Part shown: positions 51,949 through 61,490 of the stretch, piece after piece | Layout of the letters: each line of letters starts with the position of its first letter | Numbering within the stretch: the first letter of the stretch is position 1 | NCBI RefSeq assembly: GCF_001888185.1 | Contig: NZ_CP016364.1 | Span: forward strand, 2,914,001-2,978,000 | DNA from: Phaeobacter porticola | GTDB lineage: Bacteria > Pseudomonadota > Alphaproteobacteria > Rhodobacterales > Rhodobacteraceae | DNA: 64,000 nt | Direction: 5' to 3' | Translations under genes and position numbers: made by a program | Notes under the pieces: model-generated | What the model was told of the DNA's origin: nothing | Seen by the model: the letters and a program-made list of their open reading frames with translations, nothing else | Databases searched by the model: none

Positions 51949-52602
51949 TCAGCGTCGCGGAGTTCCTGCCGCCATACAAAAGGCTTTGATACGTGCCGGA
52001 TCCTTATCGCCCGGCGTGCGCTCAGCACCGGAGGCCACGTCAACCTGCCGTGCGCCTGTCACCCGGATCGCTTCTGCGACATTTTCAGGGGTTAACCCGC
52101 CGGCCAGCATCCATGGAGTGCGCCAGTATTTTTTCTGCGCCAGCAACCGCCAGTCGAATACCACGCCATTTCCACCCGGCAATACCGCGTCTTTTGGAGC
52201 TTTGGCATCAACCAGAATCTGGTCCGCCACAGTTTCGTATGCCTCAATACGCTGGATATCTTCGGCGTTTGACACACCTAGAACTTTCATCACCGGCAAG
52301 CCATAGCGCGCCTTGACCTCTGCGACGCGCTCAGGGCTTTCTTGACCATGCAATTGCAACATATCCAAGGGCACGGCTGCATTGATAGCGTCCAATGTAT
52401 CGTTGTCCGCATTGACTGTAAGTGCCACTTTACAGAGTCCCATGGGTGTCTCGGCGGCGAGCACAGCCGCCTCTTGAATGGTGACCGAGCGCGGCGACTT
52501 GGGGAAAAAGTTGAAACCAATGTAGGCCGCGCCTGCTTCGGCGGCAGCCGTAATATCCTGCTGCGTTTTCAGCCCGCAGATCTTAACCCGAATGTCCGAC
52601 AT
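51949..52602 (-). CDS. trpF: phosphoribosylanthranilate isomerase
   Basis: A 217-residue TIM-barrel enzyme from ATG 52602. The catalytic cysteine is in [15 protein letters not shown] and the aspartate in [34 protein letters not shown] and [15 protein letters not shown] are family motifs. It isomerises N-(5-phosphoribosyl)anthranilate. It lies 7 bp after the LapA-domain gene and upstream of trpB, in the order ihfB-lapA-like-trpF-trpB typical of this family. Confidence 0.97.
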   Translation of the reverse strand: MSDIRVKICGLKTQQDITAAAEAGAAYIGFNFFPKSPRSVTIQEAAVLAAETPMGLCKVALTVNADNDTLDAINAAVPLDMLQLHGQESPERVAEVKARYGLPVMKVLGVSNAEDIQRIEAYETVADQILVDAKAPKDAVLPGGNGVVFDWRLLAQKKYWRTPWMLAGGLTPENVAEAIRVTGARQVDVASGAERTPGDKDPARIKAFCMAAGTPRR

Positions 52603-52609
52603 ATCTGTG

Positions 52610-52960
52610 TCAGCTCGCTTCATCCAGAATAGCAAGAACCTCGTCCTTGCCTTCGTGTTTCTGCTTTTTCAGGCGTGATACTTCACGCGAGAGTTTCCTG
52701 GCCTCACGCGCCTTGAGATCAGCCTCACGGCGATGCTTATGCTCGCGCAGCCATTCAATGACGAAGCCGATAATCAGACCAACTGCAATGCCACCCAGAA
52801 CCACCACAAACAGTGGCAACGTGATCTGAAAATTATATCCCAGAAGTTCGGCAAAAGCTGTGGGCATCAGTTTGAGATCAACCAACCCACGGTTCGCCAA
52901 AGAAACCGAGATGAGGGCGATAGCAATCACCCCGAGATAGGCATAGCGAATATAACGCAT
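52610..52960 (-). CDS. LapA-domain (DUF1049) inner-membrane protein
   Basis: A 116-residue protein with two membrane helices ([18 protein letters not shown] and [20 protein letters not shown]) and a basic coiled-coil tail ([19 protein letters not shown]). This is the LapA/YciS layout. In E. coli LapA helps control lipopolysaccharide synthesis through LpxC; the role here is inferred from the family. Its start shares one base with the ihfB stop, as commonly seen in Rhodobacteraceae. Confidence 0.9.
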   Translation of the reverse strand: MRYIRYAYLGVIAIALISVSLANRGLVDLKLMPTAFAELLGYNFQITLPLFVVVLGGIAVGLIIGFVIEWLREHKHRREADLKAREARKLSREVSRLKKQKHEGKDEVLAILDEAS

Positions 52961-53244
52961 CAGGCTTTTCCGTTCAGGCGGTCCCTCAAGAGTTTACCTG
53001 TCTTGAAGAACGGCACATGTTTTTCCTCAACATGGACCGTTTCACCGGTTCGAGGATTGCGACCAACCCGTGCGTCCCGCTGCTTCACTGAAAAGGCCCC
53101 AAAGCCTCGCAGCTCCACACGGTCGCCGCGCGCCATAGCGTCGGTCACCTCTTCGAACACCGTGTTCACGATCCGCTCCACATCACGCTGATACAGGTGC
53201 GGGTTTTCGTCTGCAATCTTCTGGATCAATTCCGAGCGGATCAT
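52960..53244 (-). CDS. ihfB: integration host factor beta subunit
   Basis: A 94-residue HU/IHF-family protein from ATG 53244 ([17 protein letters not shown]). The DNA-bending arm region is [20 protein letters not shown] with the intercalating proline, and the C-terminus is [16 protein letters not shown]. With IhfA it bends DNA at promoters, replication origins and att sites. The frame from 53274 adds ten atypical residues. rpsA ends 345 bp upstream on the same strand. Confidence 0.97.
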   Translation of the reverse strand: MIRSELIQKIADENPHLYQRDVERIVNTVFEEVTDAMARGDRVELRGFGAFSVKQRDARVGRNPRTGETVHVEEKHVPFFKTGKLLRDRLNGKA

Positions 53245-53589
53245 TTCCCGGCCCTCCCAAGCCAAGCTAGGCACAGTTTCTATCCATCAACTATAGGTAC
53301 AAAACCGCAGACCGGGAACAGTGGATACAGGGCCACGCCGCAAAATAAGTCAGTGTTTGCCTATCTTTAGGCGTGTAACCGCACTGTTCACCCGTATTGA
53401 AGCGGTTGTGTGGGCAAAATTCATCCGTAAGAAGCATCAGATGGCTTTGTGATTCGCACCGATGAAGGGCGTCGGCTTTATGTTCTTCACGGCCATCCGT
53501 GTGGGTGCACTCCCCTGCGACAAAAAGAAACGGCCCCACCCCAAAGGGCAGGACCGTTCAAAATCGTCAACCTAGGTTGGCTGCTGAAA
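53245..53589. other. 345-bp gap between rpsA and ihfB
   Basis: It holds the rpsA terminator (53522-53558) and the promoter region of ihfB; an 82-codon open frame on the minus strand has no recognisable features and is not called. Nothing else stands out. Confidence 0.5.
53522..53558 (-). terminator. intrinsic terminator of rpsA
   Basis: AACGGCCC 53529-53536 pairs (one mismatch) with GGACCGTT 53551-53558; on the minus strand it is followed by TTTCTTTTTG. It lies 31 bp past the rpsA stop. Confidence 0.85.
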
Positions 53590-55269
53590 TCAGTCGCCTG
53601 TTTTCAGAGCTGCGCCCAGAATATCGCCGAGCGATGCGCCGGAATCCGAGGAGCCATACTGTTCGACGGCTTCTTTTTCTTCTGCAATTTCGCGTGCTTT
53701 GATCGACAGACCAAGACGGCGGGTTTTGCCGTCTACATTGGTCACGCGGACGTCAACCTTGTCACCAACCGAGAAACGCTCAGGGCGCTGTTCGGCACGG
53801 TCACGCGACAGATCGGAGCGGCGGATGAAGGACTTCATGCCTTCGTATTCCACTTCGATGCCGCCTTCTTCGATCGCTGTGACATTCACGGTCACGATGG
53901 AACCGCGTTTCACGCCGCCCACTGCTTCTGCGAATTTGTCGCCACCCAGCGCTTTGATGGACAGGGAGATGCGTTCTTTTTCAACATCCACTTCGGAGAC
54001 AACGGCCGAAACCATATCGCCTTTGCGGTAGTTCTGGATCGCATCTTCGCCGCGCTCGTCCCAGCTGAGGTCCGAGAGGTGAACCATACCGTCGATGTCG
54101 CCGTCGAGACCAATGAACAGACCGAATTCGGTGATGTTCTTGACTTCGCCTTCGACCTCGGTGCCCTCGGGATTGGCTTCGGAGAAGACTTCCCACGGGT
54201 TGCGCATGGTCTGCTTGAGGCCCAGGGAAACGCGACGTTTGGCGCCATCGATTTCCAGAACCATGACGTCGACTTCCTGGCTGGTCGAAACGATCTTGCC
54301 GGGGTGAACGTTCTTTTTGGTCCAGGACATCTCAGACACGTGAACCAGACCTTCGACGCCAGGCTCCAGCTCAACAAATGCACCGTAATCGGTGATGTTG
54401 GTGACGCGACCCTTGTGGACCGATTCCAGCGGATACTTGGCACCAACCAGATCCCACGGATCTTCCTGCAGCTGCTTCATGCCGAGGGAGATACGGTGAG
54501 TTTCTTTGTTGATCTTGATGACCTGAACCTTGACGGTTTCGCCGATTGCCAGGATCTCAGAGGGGTGGTTCACACGGCGCCATGCCATATCGGTGACGTG
54601 CAGAAGGCCGTCAACACCGCCCAGGTCAACAAACGCACCGTATTCGGTGATGTTCTTGACCACACCGTCCACTGCCTGACCTTCGGACAGGTTGCCGATG
54701 ACTTCGGCACGCTGTTCGGCGCGGGACTCTTCGAGGATTGCACGGCGGGACACCACGATGTTGCCACGACGACGGTCCATCTTCAGGATCTGGAACGGCT
54801 GCTTCAGACCCATCAACGGGCCAGCGTCGCGCACGGGGCGGACGTCAACCTGCGAACCGGGCAGGAATGCAACAGCGCCGCCCAGGTCGACAGTAAAGCC
54901 GCCTTTGACGCGACCGAAGATAGCACCCTCGACGCGCTGGTCGTCTGCGTATGCTTTTTCCAGGCGATCCCATGCTTCTTCGCGACGGGCCATCTCGCGG
55001 GAGATAACAGCTTCGCCACGGGCGTTCTCAGCAGCGCGCAGATAGACTTCTACTTCATCGCCAACAGAGATTTCGGGAGCTTCGCCTGGGTTTGCGAATT
55101 CTTTAAGCTCAACGCGGCCTTCCATCTTGTAGCCGACGTCGATGATGGCTTGGCCCGCTTCGATTGCGATGACCTTGCCTTTTACAACAGACCCTTCTTC
55201 GGGTGTGTCCATTTCGAAGCTTTCGTTCAGGAGGGCTTCGAATTCCTCCATCGATGTGTCTTGAGCCAT
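53590..55269 (-). CDS. rpsA: 30S ribosomal protein S1
   Basis: A 559-residue protein with six S1 OB-fold repeats, recognisable by recurring elements such as GAFVDLGGVDGLLHVTDMAW, GAFVELEPGVEGLVHVSEMS and GLFIGLDGDIDGMVHLSDLS. S1 recruits mRNA to the 30S subunit. It begins MAQDTSMEEFEALLNESF. It lies between cmk and ihfB, the usual order. Strong codon bias makes the opposite strand open for more than 700 codons, which is an artefact. Confidence 0.98.
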   Translation of the reverse strand: MAQDTSMEEFEALLNESFEMDTPEEGSVVKGKVIAIEAGQAIIDVGYKMEGRVELKEFANPGEAPEISVGDEVEVYLRAAENARGEAVISREMARREEAWDRLEKAYADDQRVEGAIFGRVKGGFTVDLGGAVAFLPGSQVDVRPVRDAGPLMGLKQPFQILKMDRRRGNIVVSRRAILEESRAEQRAEVIGNLSEGQAVDGVVKNITEYGAFVDLGGVDGLLHVTDMAWRRVNHPSEILAIGETVKVQVIKINKETHRISLGMKQLQEDPWDLVGAKYPLESVHKGRVTNITDYGAFVELEPGVEGLVHVSEMSWTKKNVHPGKIVSTSQEVDVMVLEIDGAKRRVSLGLKQTMRNPWEVFSEANPEGTEVEGEVKNITEFGLFIGLDGDIDGMVHLSDLSWDERGEDAIQNYRKGDMVSAVVSEVDVEKERISLSIKALGGDKFAEAVGGVKRGSIVTVNVTAIEEGGIEVEYEGMKSFIRRSDLSRDRAEQRPERFSVGDKVDVRVTNVDGKTRRLGLSIKAREIAEEKEAVEQYGSSDSGASLGDILGAALKTGD

Positions 55270-55699
55270 GTGGTCTCAGGTGTCCTTTACAAATCGGTTT
55301 TATCTGGCCTAGCGGTTGTCTCCGCCGGTCTTGAAGATTGGTCCGTATGGGGCACAGCACATGCCGGTCTGATCAGACAAACACAAAGGGCCGAGGTATG
55401 CCCCGACCCTGCTCAGAATGCCGTCCGTGCGTTAACCGCCCCTATAGTGACAGCGCGTTGTGTATGCGGATTCCCACTGTGGTGCAAGGAAAACCGTCAG
55501 ATCGTGCCTCAGCACGGTCCATTCGCTGCCCGCGGGACGATTGACGGGTTTGCTACCGACACCAAAATCACCCGTACGATCTGCATGGTATTCAGGACCC
55601 TCAACCATACCAACTGTATCTGCCACATCGTAATTTGATCTCATCAAAGCGAAACAACGACTTTGCACAGCAACCCGAAACAAACGGATGAGGACCACC
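55270..55699. other. 430-bp gap upstream of rpsA
   Basis: No gene is supported. It contains the rpsA promoter/leader on the minus side and the upstream region of the broken YHS gene on the plus side. Open frames here are shadows without family features, and no clear hairpin or operator was found. Confidence 0.45.
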
Positions 55700-56172
55700 A
55701 TGAAAACCTTTATTCCAACCGCCTTGATAACCGCAGCGACCGTCGCCTCTGCCTTTGCTGCCGGTGAAATCAACGTCTCCAGCGGAATCTCAGCTGCTGG
55801 GCGACCCTTGCTGCGCACGGAGTCGATGTTGTGGCACTGGTGAATTTTTGAACTCCTGCCGATGGGTCTGCCAACTACTCTGCCACCTATGGCGATGCGT
55901 CCTACTATTTTGCCTCCCATAAAAACTTGGACACGTTCCAGGCCGACCCTACCAAATGCCTGCGACAGCACGGAGGGTTCTGCTCGTATGGCGTGTCCGT
56001 CGGCAAGAAGTTTGACGGCGACCCCGAACAGTTCTTGGTTCAGGATGGCCGACTGTTCCTGTTCCTAAACGCGGCGACCCGGGCGAAGTTTCTGGAAGAT
56101 GTTGCTGCAACCGCCAATACCGCTGACTGCGAATGGTCACGGATTGAGCATATCGCGGCGGCTGAATTGTAG
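55700..56172 (+). pseudogene. broken YHS-domain secreted protein gene
   Basis: ATG 55700 opens a signal peptide (MKTFIPTALITAATVASAFA) and GEINVSSGISAAG, but the frame stops at 55841. The matching continuation lies in another frame from about 55801 (LAAHGVDVVALVNF), which is itself cut by TGA at 55849, and then resumes in that same frame as ANYSATYGDASYYFASHKNL and FCSYGVSVGKKFDGDPEQF, the YHS family core. So there is one frameshift near 55,795-55,805 and one nonsense codon. Intact relatives are small periplasmic proteins of uncertain, possibly metal-linked, function. The C-terminal end (AAAEL) is preserved. Confidence 0.85.
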
Positions 56173-56311
56173 GCCATTCACAGCGTCTCGAATAATGGCG
56201 TCGGACGGCCGATCAACAGTGCAACCAACCCTTGCTTTTGCCCAAAGAGGCAAGGTGCCTGTCCTTGTTCCCTAATGCACCAGTTGGCACATCACCCCGA
56301 GCGGCGTCTTT

Positions 56312-56340
56312 GCCCGCGACCTCTGCCCCAGGTCGCGGGC
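56312..56340. terminator. hairpin between the YHS pseudogene and cmk
   Basis: GCCCGCGACCT 56312-56322 pairs perfectly with AGGTCGCGGGC 56330-56340; the plus-strand side is followed by CATTCATTTTATT. It serves the YHS gene best and may also stop the convergent cmk transcript. Confidence 0.7.
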
Positions 56341-56362
56341 CATTCATTTTATTGGGGTAGAG

Positions 56363-56968
56363 CTACCTGCGTGCCTCGATAGCCTTAATAGCCGTCGCGA
56401 CCGCGGCTTCGACATTTAATACGCTGGTGTCGATCAGCACGGCATCCTGCGCCGGCTTCAACGGTGCTTCGGATCGATTCATATCGCGCGCATCACGGGC
56501 CTTCACGTCTTCCAGAACTTCGGCAAGTGTGTTTTCGCTACCTGCCGCAACCAGTTCCTGCCAGCGTCGCTTGGCGCGCACTTCGGCGCTGGCGGTGACG
56601 AACAATTTGACCTGTGCACGGGGGCAGATCACCGTACCGATGTCCCGCCCATCTAGCACGGCGCCGCCAGCCCGACGGGCAAAAGCACGCTGGAAATCGA
56701 CCAATGCCGCCCGTACCTCTGCGATCACAGCCACTTTAGATGCGGCCTGCGCGACTTGGGCGGTGCGGAGTTCGGGGCGATCCAGATCCTCTGGCACAAG
56801 CGCAAGCGCTGCATCAATGGGTTTGTCACCCGCAAGCATTCGCGCGCCAACCGCGCGATAGAGCAGGCCGGTATCCAGATGAGCAAAGCCAAAATGCGCA
56901 GCAACCGCACGCGAGATTGTGCCCTTGCCTGCTGCGGCGGGGCCGTCAACTGCGACCGTAAAGCTCAT
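56363..56968 (-). CDS. cmk: cytidylate kinase
   Basis: A 201-residue NMP kinase. The P-loop is [43 protein letters not shown] and the lid region [14 protein letters not shown] complete the family pattern. It phosphorylates CMP and dCMP. The ATG overlaps the aroA stop by 4 bp, so it is coupled to aroA, and rpsA lies downstream in the common order aroA-cmk-rpsA. Confidence 0.97.
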   Translation of the reverse strand: MSFTVAVDGPAAAGKGTISRAVAAHFGFAHLDTGLLYRAVGARMLAGDKPIDAALALVPEDLDRPELRTAQVAQAASKVAVIAEVRAALVDFQRAFARRAGGAVLDGRDIGTVICPRAQVKLFVTASAEVRAKRRWQELVAAGSENTLAEVLEDVKARDARDMNRSEAPLKPAQDAVLIDTSVLNVEAAVATAIKAIEARR

Positions 56969-58314
56969 GCCGAGGTCTCAAGCCGGGCCCCCAGCCCAGT
57001 CATCAGCGGGGTAAAAATCGGGAAGGATGTGGCAATCGGGGCGCCATCATCCACAGTCACGGGTTTCTGCGTACCCATGCCCATCACCATAAACGACATG
57101 GCAATCCGGTGATCCAAGAAACTCTCACAGGTGCCGCCGCCGGGCACCCCATCTGGGCCCAAACCTGTCACAGCCCACCAATCATCACCCTCTTCAATCA
57201 TGACGCCATTAGCGCGCAATCCGCGCGCCATCGCGTCAATCCGATCGCTTTCCTTGACGCGCAATTCCTTGACCCCGGTCATCATCGTCTTGCCGGTGGC
57301 AAAGGATGCCACAACCGAAAGAACCGGGTATTCATCGATCATTGAAGCGGCGCGTTCCGGCGGGACGTCGATCCCCTTCATGTCGGGTGAGTAGCGCGCG
57401 CGTAGATCTGCGACCGGTTCGCCACCCTCTTCACGCATGTTTTCGAACGTCAGATCCGCGCCCATATCTTGCAGCGTTGTGAACAAACCGGCACGTGTCG
57501 GGTTCAGACCGATTCCAGGAACCAGCACATCCGAACCACGCGTAATCAAAGCCGCGCACACCGGGAAGGCCGCGCTGGAGGGATCACGCGGCACAGCGAT
57601 CACCTGCGGTTTCAATTCGGGCTGACCGGTCAAGGTGATAACGCGCCCCTCATCGGTATCCTCTACCGTAATCTCTGCGCCGAATCCCGCGAGCATCCGC
57701 TCAGAATGATCTCGGGTTGCCTCTTTCTCGATCACCACAGTCTGTCCAGGGGCATTCAGTCCAGCCAGCAGCACTGCCGACTTCACCTGCGCCGAGGGTA
57801 CCGGAACCGTGTAGCTCACCGGTGTCGGTTCGGCGGCACCAACGATTGTCATTGGTAAGCGACCGCCCGACCGGCCAACTGTCTGAGCACCAAACAGCGC
57901 CAGCGGATCAGTAACCCGCGCCATCGGACGCTTGTTGAGGCTGGCGTCGCCGGTAAAAGTCACCGTGATAGGCGAGGTTGCCATGACCCCCATGATCAGG
58001 CGCACACCGGTGCCGGAGTTGCCGCAGTCGATCACGTGATCCGGCTCAGCCAACCCACCTACGCCGACGCCATGCACAGACCAATTGCCGCCACCGTGGT
58101 TGATAACCTCTGCCCCCATGGCCTGCATTGCCTTGGCCGTATCCAATACATCTTCACCCTCGAGCAGGCCAGAAATCTTGGTCTCTCCTACGGCAAGCGC
58201 CCCAAGAATCAGCGAACGATGCGAGATCGACTTGTCACCCGGAACCTCGGCAATGCCGGTCAGCGGATCCGCGCGGTGCGAAGTCATCGGGATGGGCGTG
58301 CCGTGTCCAGACAT
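56965..58314 (-). CDS. aroA: 3-phosphoshikimate 1-carboxyvinyltransferase (EPSP synthase)
   Basis: A 449-residue two-domain enzyme. [48 protein letters not shown] and [12 protein letters not shown] are diagnostic. It makes EPSP from shikimate 3-phosphate and PEP on the way to aromatic amino acids. It overlaps cmk. About 128 bp upstream separate it from the trmB gene end on the same strand. Confidence 0.97.
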   Translation of the reverse strand: MSGHGTPIPMTSHRADPLTGIAEVPGDKSISHRSLILGALAVGETKISGLLEGEDVLDTAKAMQAMGAEVINHGGGNWSVHGVGVGGLAEPDHVIDCGNSGTGVRLIMGVMATSPITVTFTGDASLNKRPMARVTDPLALFGAQTVGRSGGRLPMTIVGAAEPTPVSYTVPVPSAQVKSAVLLAGLNAPGQTVVIEKEATRDHSERMLAGFGAEITVEDTDEGRVITLTGQPELKPQVIAVPRDPSSAAFPVCAALITRGSDVLVPGIGLNPTRAGLFTTLQDMGADLTFENMREEGGEPVADLRARYSPDMKGIDVPPERAASMIDEYPVLSVVASFATGKTMMTGVKELRVKESDRIDAMARGLRANGVMIEEGDDWWAVTGLGPDGVPGGGTCESFLDHRIAMSFMVMGMGTQKPVTVDDGAPIATSFPIFTPLMTGLGARLETSA

Positions 58315-58442
58315 GAGGAACCTTTCGAAATGCTAGCGTTCACAATTGGACCTACCCAATCGCTTGGTTTCGGTCCAGCGTGTTTTCCCATTCCCTCTAT
58401 TCGCCGCGGGATATCGCGTGCTTTGCGGCGGGGCATCCTGCC

Positions 58443-59207
58443 TTACAGGCGGCGGAAGGTCATGTAATGCGGGGTGCGTCCCTCACGCAGGGCCTTTTGC
58501 TCGTATCGGGTCGAGATCCAATCCTCCCAAGCAACGCGCCAATCATCGGGACCTTCGGCCAGCCACTCAAACCCGGCCTGCGGCACCTCTTCCATGGTCT
58601 GGCGCACATAATCAGGGATATCCGTCGCCACGCGGAAAATCGCGCCTGGTTTCAGGCATTTCGCCAAAGGTGCGAGATGTTCTTGGGTTACGAAACGCCG
58701 TCGGTGGTGGCGTGCCTTCGGCCAAGGGTCTGGATAGAGCAGAAACGCGCGCGCGATCGAGTGTTCCGGCAGCACATCCATCAAGTCGCGGGCATCGCCG
58801 GGGTGGACCTTGATGTTGTCCGCCCCCGCACGGCGGATCTTGCCTAAGAGCATGGCGACGCCGTTGATGTAGGGCTCAGCCCCGATAATGCCAACGTCAG
58901 GATTCGATTTGGCCTGATGCACCAGATGTTCGCCACCGCCAAAACCAACCTCAAGCCAGACATCGCGCCCACCAAACATCACATCAAGATCCAGCAGCGT
59001 ACGATCAGGATTTACATCCCAATCAACTGCGCCAGGGCTGAGCGATGCCAGATCCTCGTCCAGATACCGTTGTTGGCTGTCTTTCAGCTGTTTGCCTTTC
59101 AGTCGCCCATAAAAATTGCGCCAGGGCGCGCCGCTCTGATGTTTATCAACCGCGTTCGGCCGGCTATCGCCAGACGGCGCTTGGCTGGATTTATTGTCAT
59201 CAGACAT
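58443..59207 (-). CDS. trmB: tRNA (guanosine(46)-N7)-methyltransferase
   Basis: A 254-residue SAM-dependent methyltransferase. The SAM motif is WLEVGFGGGEHLVHQA, with NIKVHPGDARDLMDVLPE and the TrmB hallmark FLLYPDPWPKARHHRRRFV. It methylates G46 of tRNAs. The N-terminal 30 residues are polar and variable. It stands 99 bp downstream of the ClpP-like gene on the same strand. Confidence 0.96.
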   Translation of the reverse strand: MSDDNKSSQAPSGDSRPNAVDKHQSGAPWRNFYGRLKGKQLKDSQQRYLDEDLASLSPGAVDWDVNPDRTLLDLDVMFGGRDVWLEVGFGGGEHLVHQAKSNPDVGIIGAEPYINGVAMLLGKIRRAGADNIKVHPGDARDLMDVLPEHSIARAFLLYPDPWPKARHHRRRFVTQEHLAPLAKCLKPGAIFRVATDIPDYVRQTMEEVPQAGFEWLAEGPDDWRVAWEDWISTRYEQKALREGRTPHYMTFRRL

Positions 59208-59306
59208 CGGGGCGACTTCCTATTGAGCATTCAAAACCTGGCCGCCCCTGTGCCCGATGCGCGCGCTTGGGTCAAGTCGGGGGTCCTGTGAACGGAGGCA
59301 CAACCT

Positions 59307-60029
59307 CTACGGTTTTTCGCGCAACACACCAGCCGCCATTAACCGCAGCCGTGTCGGATACCAGACCTCTTCAGGGGCGGTTTTCAGCGTCTCAATCGCA
59401 AAAACAGGGTCTACGCCGTGACGCATCATATACTTCAAATGACGAAAAACTTCGGCCTGAGTATCGCGGTAAATCCATGTGCCAAACTCAAACGGCGTGG
59501 CCCAATTTTCATCCTTGCGCCACAGGCGATAGTAGCTCTGCACGGCTTTTGGTGACCAATCACGCTGATGGAATCCTATCCTGGATCCCAACGTCATCTG
59601 ACGTTTTTGCCCAGCCAGGAAGACATCAACGCACGCGCTAACGCACTCTCCCACCACCCACGTATCAAGCGCGCGAGCCTCTACCAGTTCTGCGATTGCG
59701 CTGCCCGCGTAGACGCTACCACCGCCGCTGTTGAGCTGCACGCGCGTAATCGCCGGGTTTGACTCGAGGATGTTTTGGAACGCCTGAATGTCTTCGTCAC
59801 CAATCTCTCCACCCCCATCATTGGAACTATCGCCTTTGCCCACCGATAGAAGATTGTCCGTGTCGTAGATCAGCGTCGTGCCGTCGACCATGAACTTGGC
59901 TGGCAATCCCTCTCGTGCGACTGCAGGAAACGCAACCATAGCTGTACATAACGCTAGCATGATCGCTAAGTATCGCTCAAGCGACAGGAGATGCGGGTAC
60001 ATGAAACGGGTTAAGACATAACCAAGCAT
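59307..60029 (-). CDS. ClpP/crotonase-fold periplasmic or membrane-anchored protein (COG3904-like)
   Basis: About 240 residues from ATG 60029, chosen for GGAAAG just upstream; ATGs at 60002 and 60074 are alternatives. A hydrophobic N-terminal segment (YLAIMLALCTAMVAFPAVA) suggests export. The ClpP-like core shows VQLNSGGGSVYAGSAIAELV, the probable nucleophile serine in VGECVSACVDVFLAGQKRQM, and the histidine in IGFHQRDW. Such proteins are little studied; peptidase activity is possible. metK lies upstream on the same strand, and trmB is downstream. Confidence 0.78.
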   Translation of the reverse strand: MLGYVLTRFMYPHLLSLERYLAIMLALCTAMVAFPAVAREGLPAKFMVDGTTLIYDTDNLLSVGKGDSSNDGGGEIGDEDIQAFQNILESNPAITRVQLNSGGGSVYAGSAIAELVEARALDTWVVGECVSACVDVFLAGQKRQMTLGSRIGFHQRDWSPKAVQSYYRLWRKDENWATPFEFGTWIYRDTQAEVFRHLKYMMRHGVDPVFAIETLKTAPEEVWYPTRLRLMAAGVLREKP

Positions 60030-60138
60030 GGGTCTTTCCACTGCAAGAAGTTGTTCTCCCCATACTGCCAGCAAAAAGGTCCATGTTCCAAGTTGTTAAC
60101 TCAACACCCACGCTTTGGCCCAAAGCCAACAAAACAAG

Positions 60139-60164
60139 AAGGGCGAGAAAGCCCCCCCGCCCTT
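60139..60164 (-). terminator. hairpin after metK
   Basis: AAGGGCG 60139-60145 pairs with CGCCCTT 60158-60164; on the minus strand it is followed by CTTGTTTTG. It lies about 30 bp past the metK stop. Confidence 0.7.
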
Positions 60165-60192
60165 CAAAAAAATTCTAGGTTAAATCCGGCAG

Positions 60193-61374
60193 TCAGATCG
60201 CCTTAGTCAGTGCCTCGACCAAATCAGTTCGCTCCCAGCTGAAACCACCATCGGCATCCGGTTCGCGGCCAAAATGGCCGTAGGCGGCTGTACGTTCGTA
60301 GATCGGCTTGTTCAAACCAAGATGCTGGCGAATGCCACGGGGCGTTAGATCCATGATTTGATCAATGGCCGCCTCAATCTTGGCCGCATCCACATCACCT
60401 GTACCATGGGTATCTGCATAGATCGACAGCGGTTTGGCCACACCAATCGCATAAGACAGCTGGATGGTGCATTTGTCGGCGAGGCCGGACGCAACCACGT
60501 TCTTTGCCAGATAGCGCGCCGCATAGGCTGCCGAGCGGTCCACCTTGGTCGGATCTTTGCCGGAGAAGGCACCGCCACCATGTGGGGCCGCGCCACCATA
60601 CGTATCCACAATGATCTTTCGCCCGGTCAGGCCGGCGTCGCCATCTGGACCGCCGATGACAAACTTACCAGTCGGGTTCACATGCCAGACGGTTTCATTG
60701 GTAAGCCAGCCCTCAGGCAACGTCTCACGGATATAGGGTTCGATGATCGCGCGAATATCATTCGAGCTAAGCGTCTCATCCAGATGTTGGGTGGACAGCA
60801 CCAAGGAGCCGACGCGCACTGGTTTGCCGTTCTCATAGACCACCGATAGCTGGGATTTCGCATCCGGACCAAGCGCAGGTTCGGTCCCGTTCTTGCGCAC
60901 CTCGGCCAGTCGACGCAGGATCGCGTGGCTATACTGGATTGGAGCCGGCATCAGGGCAGGTGTCTCATTTGTGGCAAAGCCAAACATGATACCCTGATCA
61001 CCAGCGCCCTCTTCCTTGTCCGCAGCGGCATCTACGCCCTGTGCGATATGGGCAGACTGTTCGTGCAGAAGATTGGTAATTTCAACTGTTTCGTGATGAA
61101 ACTTGTCCTGCTCATAGCCGATGTCTTTGATACAGGCGCGGGCGATCTCGTCGATGCGCCCCATATAGTCATGAAGTTTGTCCTGATCCGACAAACCCAC
61201 TTCTCCGCCGATAACCACGCGGTTGGTGGTTGCAAAGGTTTCGGCCGCAACGCGAGCCTCAGGTTCTTCAGTCAGAAAGGCATCAAGAACAGCATCTGAA
61301 ATCCGGTCACAGACCTTATCCGGGTGGCCCTCGGAAACGGATTCCGAAGTAAAAGTATAGTTCGTGCGGGTCAT
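60193..61374 (-). CDS. metK: S-adenosylmethionine synthetase
   Basis: A 393-residue enzyme that makes SAM from methionine and ATP. Diagnostic motifs: [55 protein letters not shown] and [15 protein letters not shown]. Its ribosome-binding site GGAG forms the 3' end of a SAM/SAH riboswitch 8 bp before the ATG, so translation should fall when SAM (or SAH) is abundant. A hairpin terminator follows. lnt is upstream on the same strand, 116 bp away. Confidence 0.98.
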   Translation of the reverse strand: MTRTNYTFTSESVSEGHPDKVCDRISDAVLDAFLTEEPEARVAAETFATTNRVVIGGEVGLSDQDKLHDYMGRIDEIARACIKDIGYEQDKFHHETVEITNLLHEQSAHIAQGVDAAADKEEGAGDQGIMFGFATNETPALMPAPIQYSHAILRRLAEVRKNGTEPALGPDAKSQLSVVYENGKPVRVGSLVLSTQHLDETLSSNDIRAIIEPYIRETLPEGWLTNETVWHVNPTGKFVIGGPDGDAGLTGRKIIVDTYGGAAPHGGGAFSGKDPTKVDRSAAYAARYLAKNVVASGLADKCTIQLSYAIGVAKPLSIYADTHGTGDVDAAKIEAAIDQIMDLTPRGIRQHLGLNKPIYERTAAYGHFGREPDADGGFSWERTDLVEALTKAI

Positions 61375-61380
61375 GAAAGG

Positions 61381-61426
61381 TGCTCCGTTGGGTTTCGCCT
61401 GCCACGCCAGGAAGCCGTTGTGGCAG
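61381..61426 (-). promoter_or_regulatory. SAM/SAH riboswitch upstream of metK
   Basis: On the minus strand CTGCCAC and GTGGCAG form a stem around ACGGCTTCCTGGC, the highly conserved core of the SAM-SAH riboswitch (Rfam RF01727). It is followed after an A-rich linker by GGAGCA, which pairs back into the core as a pseudoknot and is also the metK ribosome site. Position 8 bp before ATG 61374 fits translational control. This class is restricted to Rhodobacterales and sits ahead of metK. Confidence 0.94.
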
Positions 61427-61490
61427 TAATCGGACCGCAGTACGCGGGGAGACGTGTCTCGTCAATCTATAAAGCCTAGAGGTTAAGCAG

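Noticed and set aside
53291-53539. An 82-codon minus-strand open frame between rpsA and ihfB
   Set aside because: It overlaps the rpsA terminator and shows no domain, signal or membrane features.
53449-55638. A 729-codon open frame on the plus strand across rpsA
   Set aside because: It is the exact antisense of rpsA, caused by strong codon bias; its translation is His/Asp/Phe-rich with no family features.
55432-55971. A 179-codon minus-strand open frame between rpsA and the YHS remnant
   Set aside because: Opposite to the YHS remnant and without family features; the plus-strand pseudogene explains the coding-like composition.
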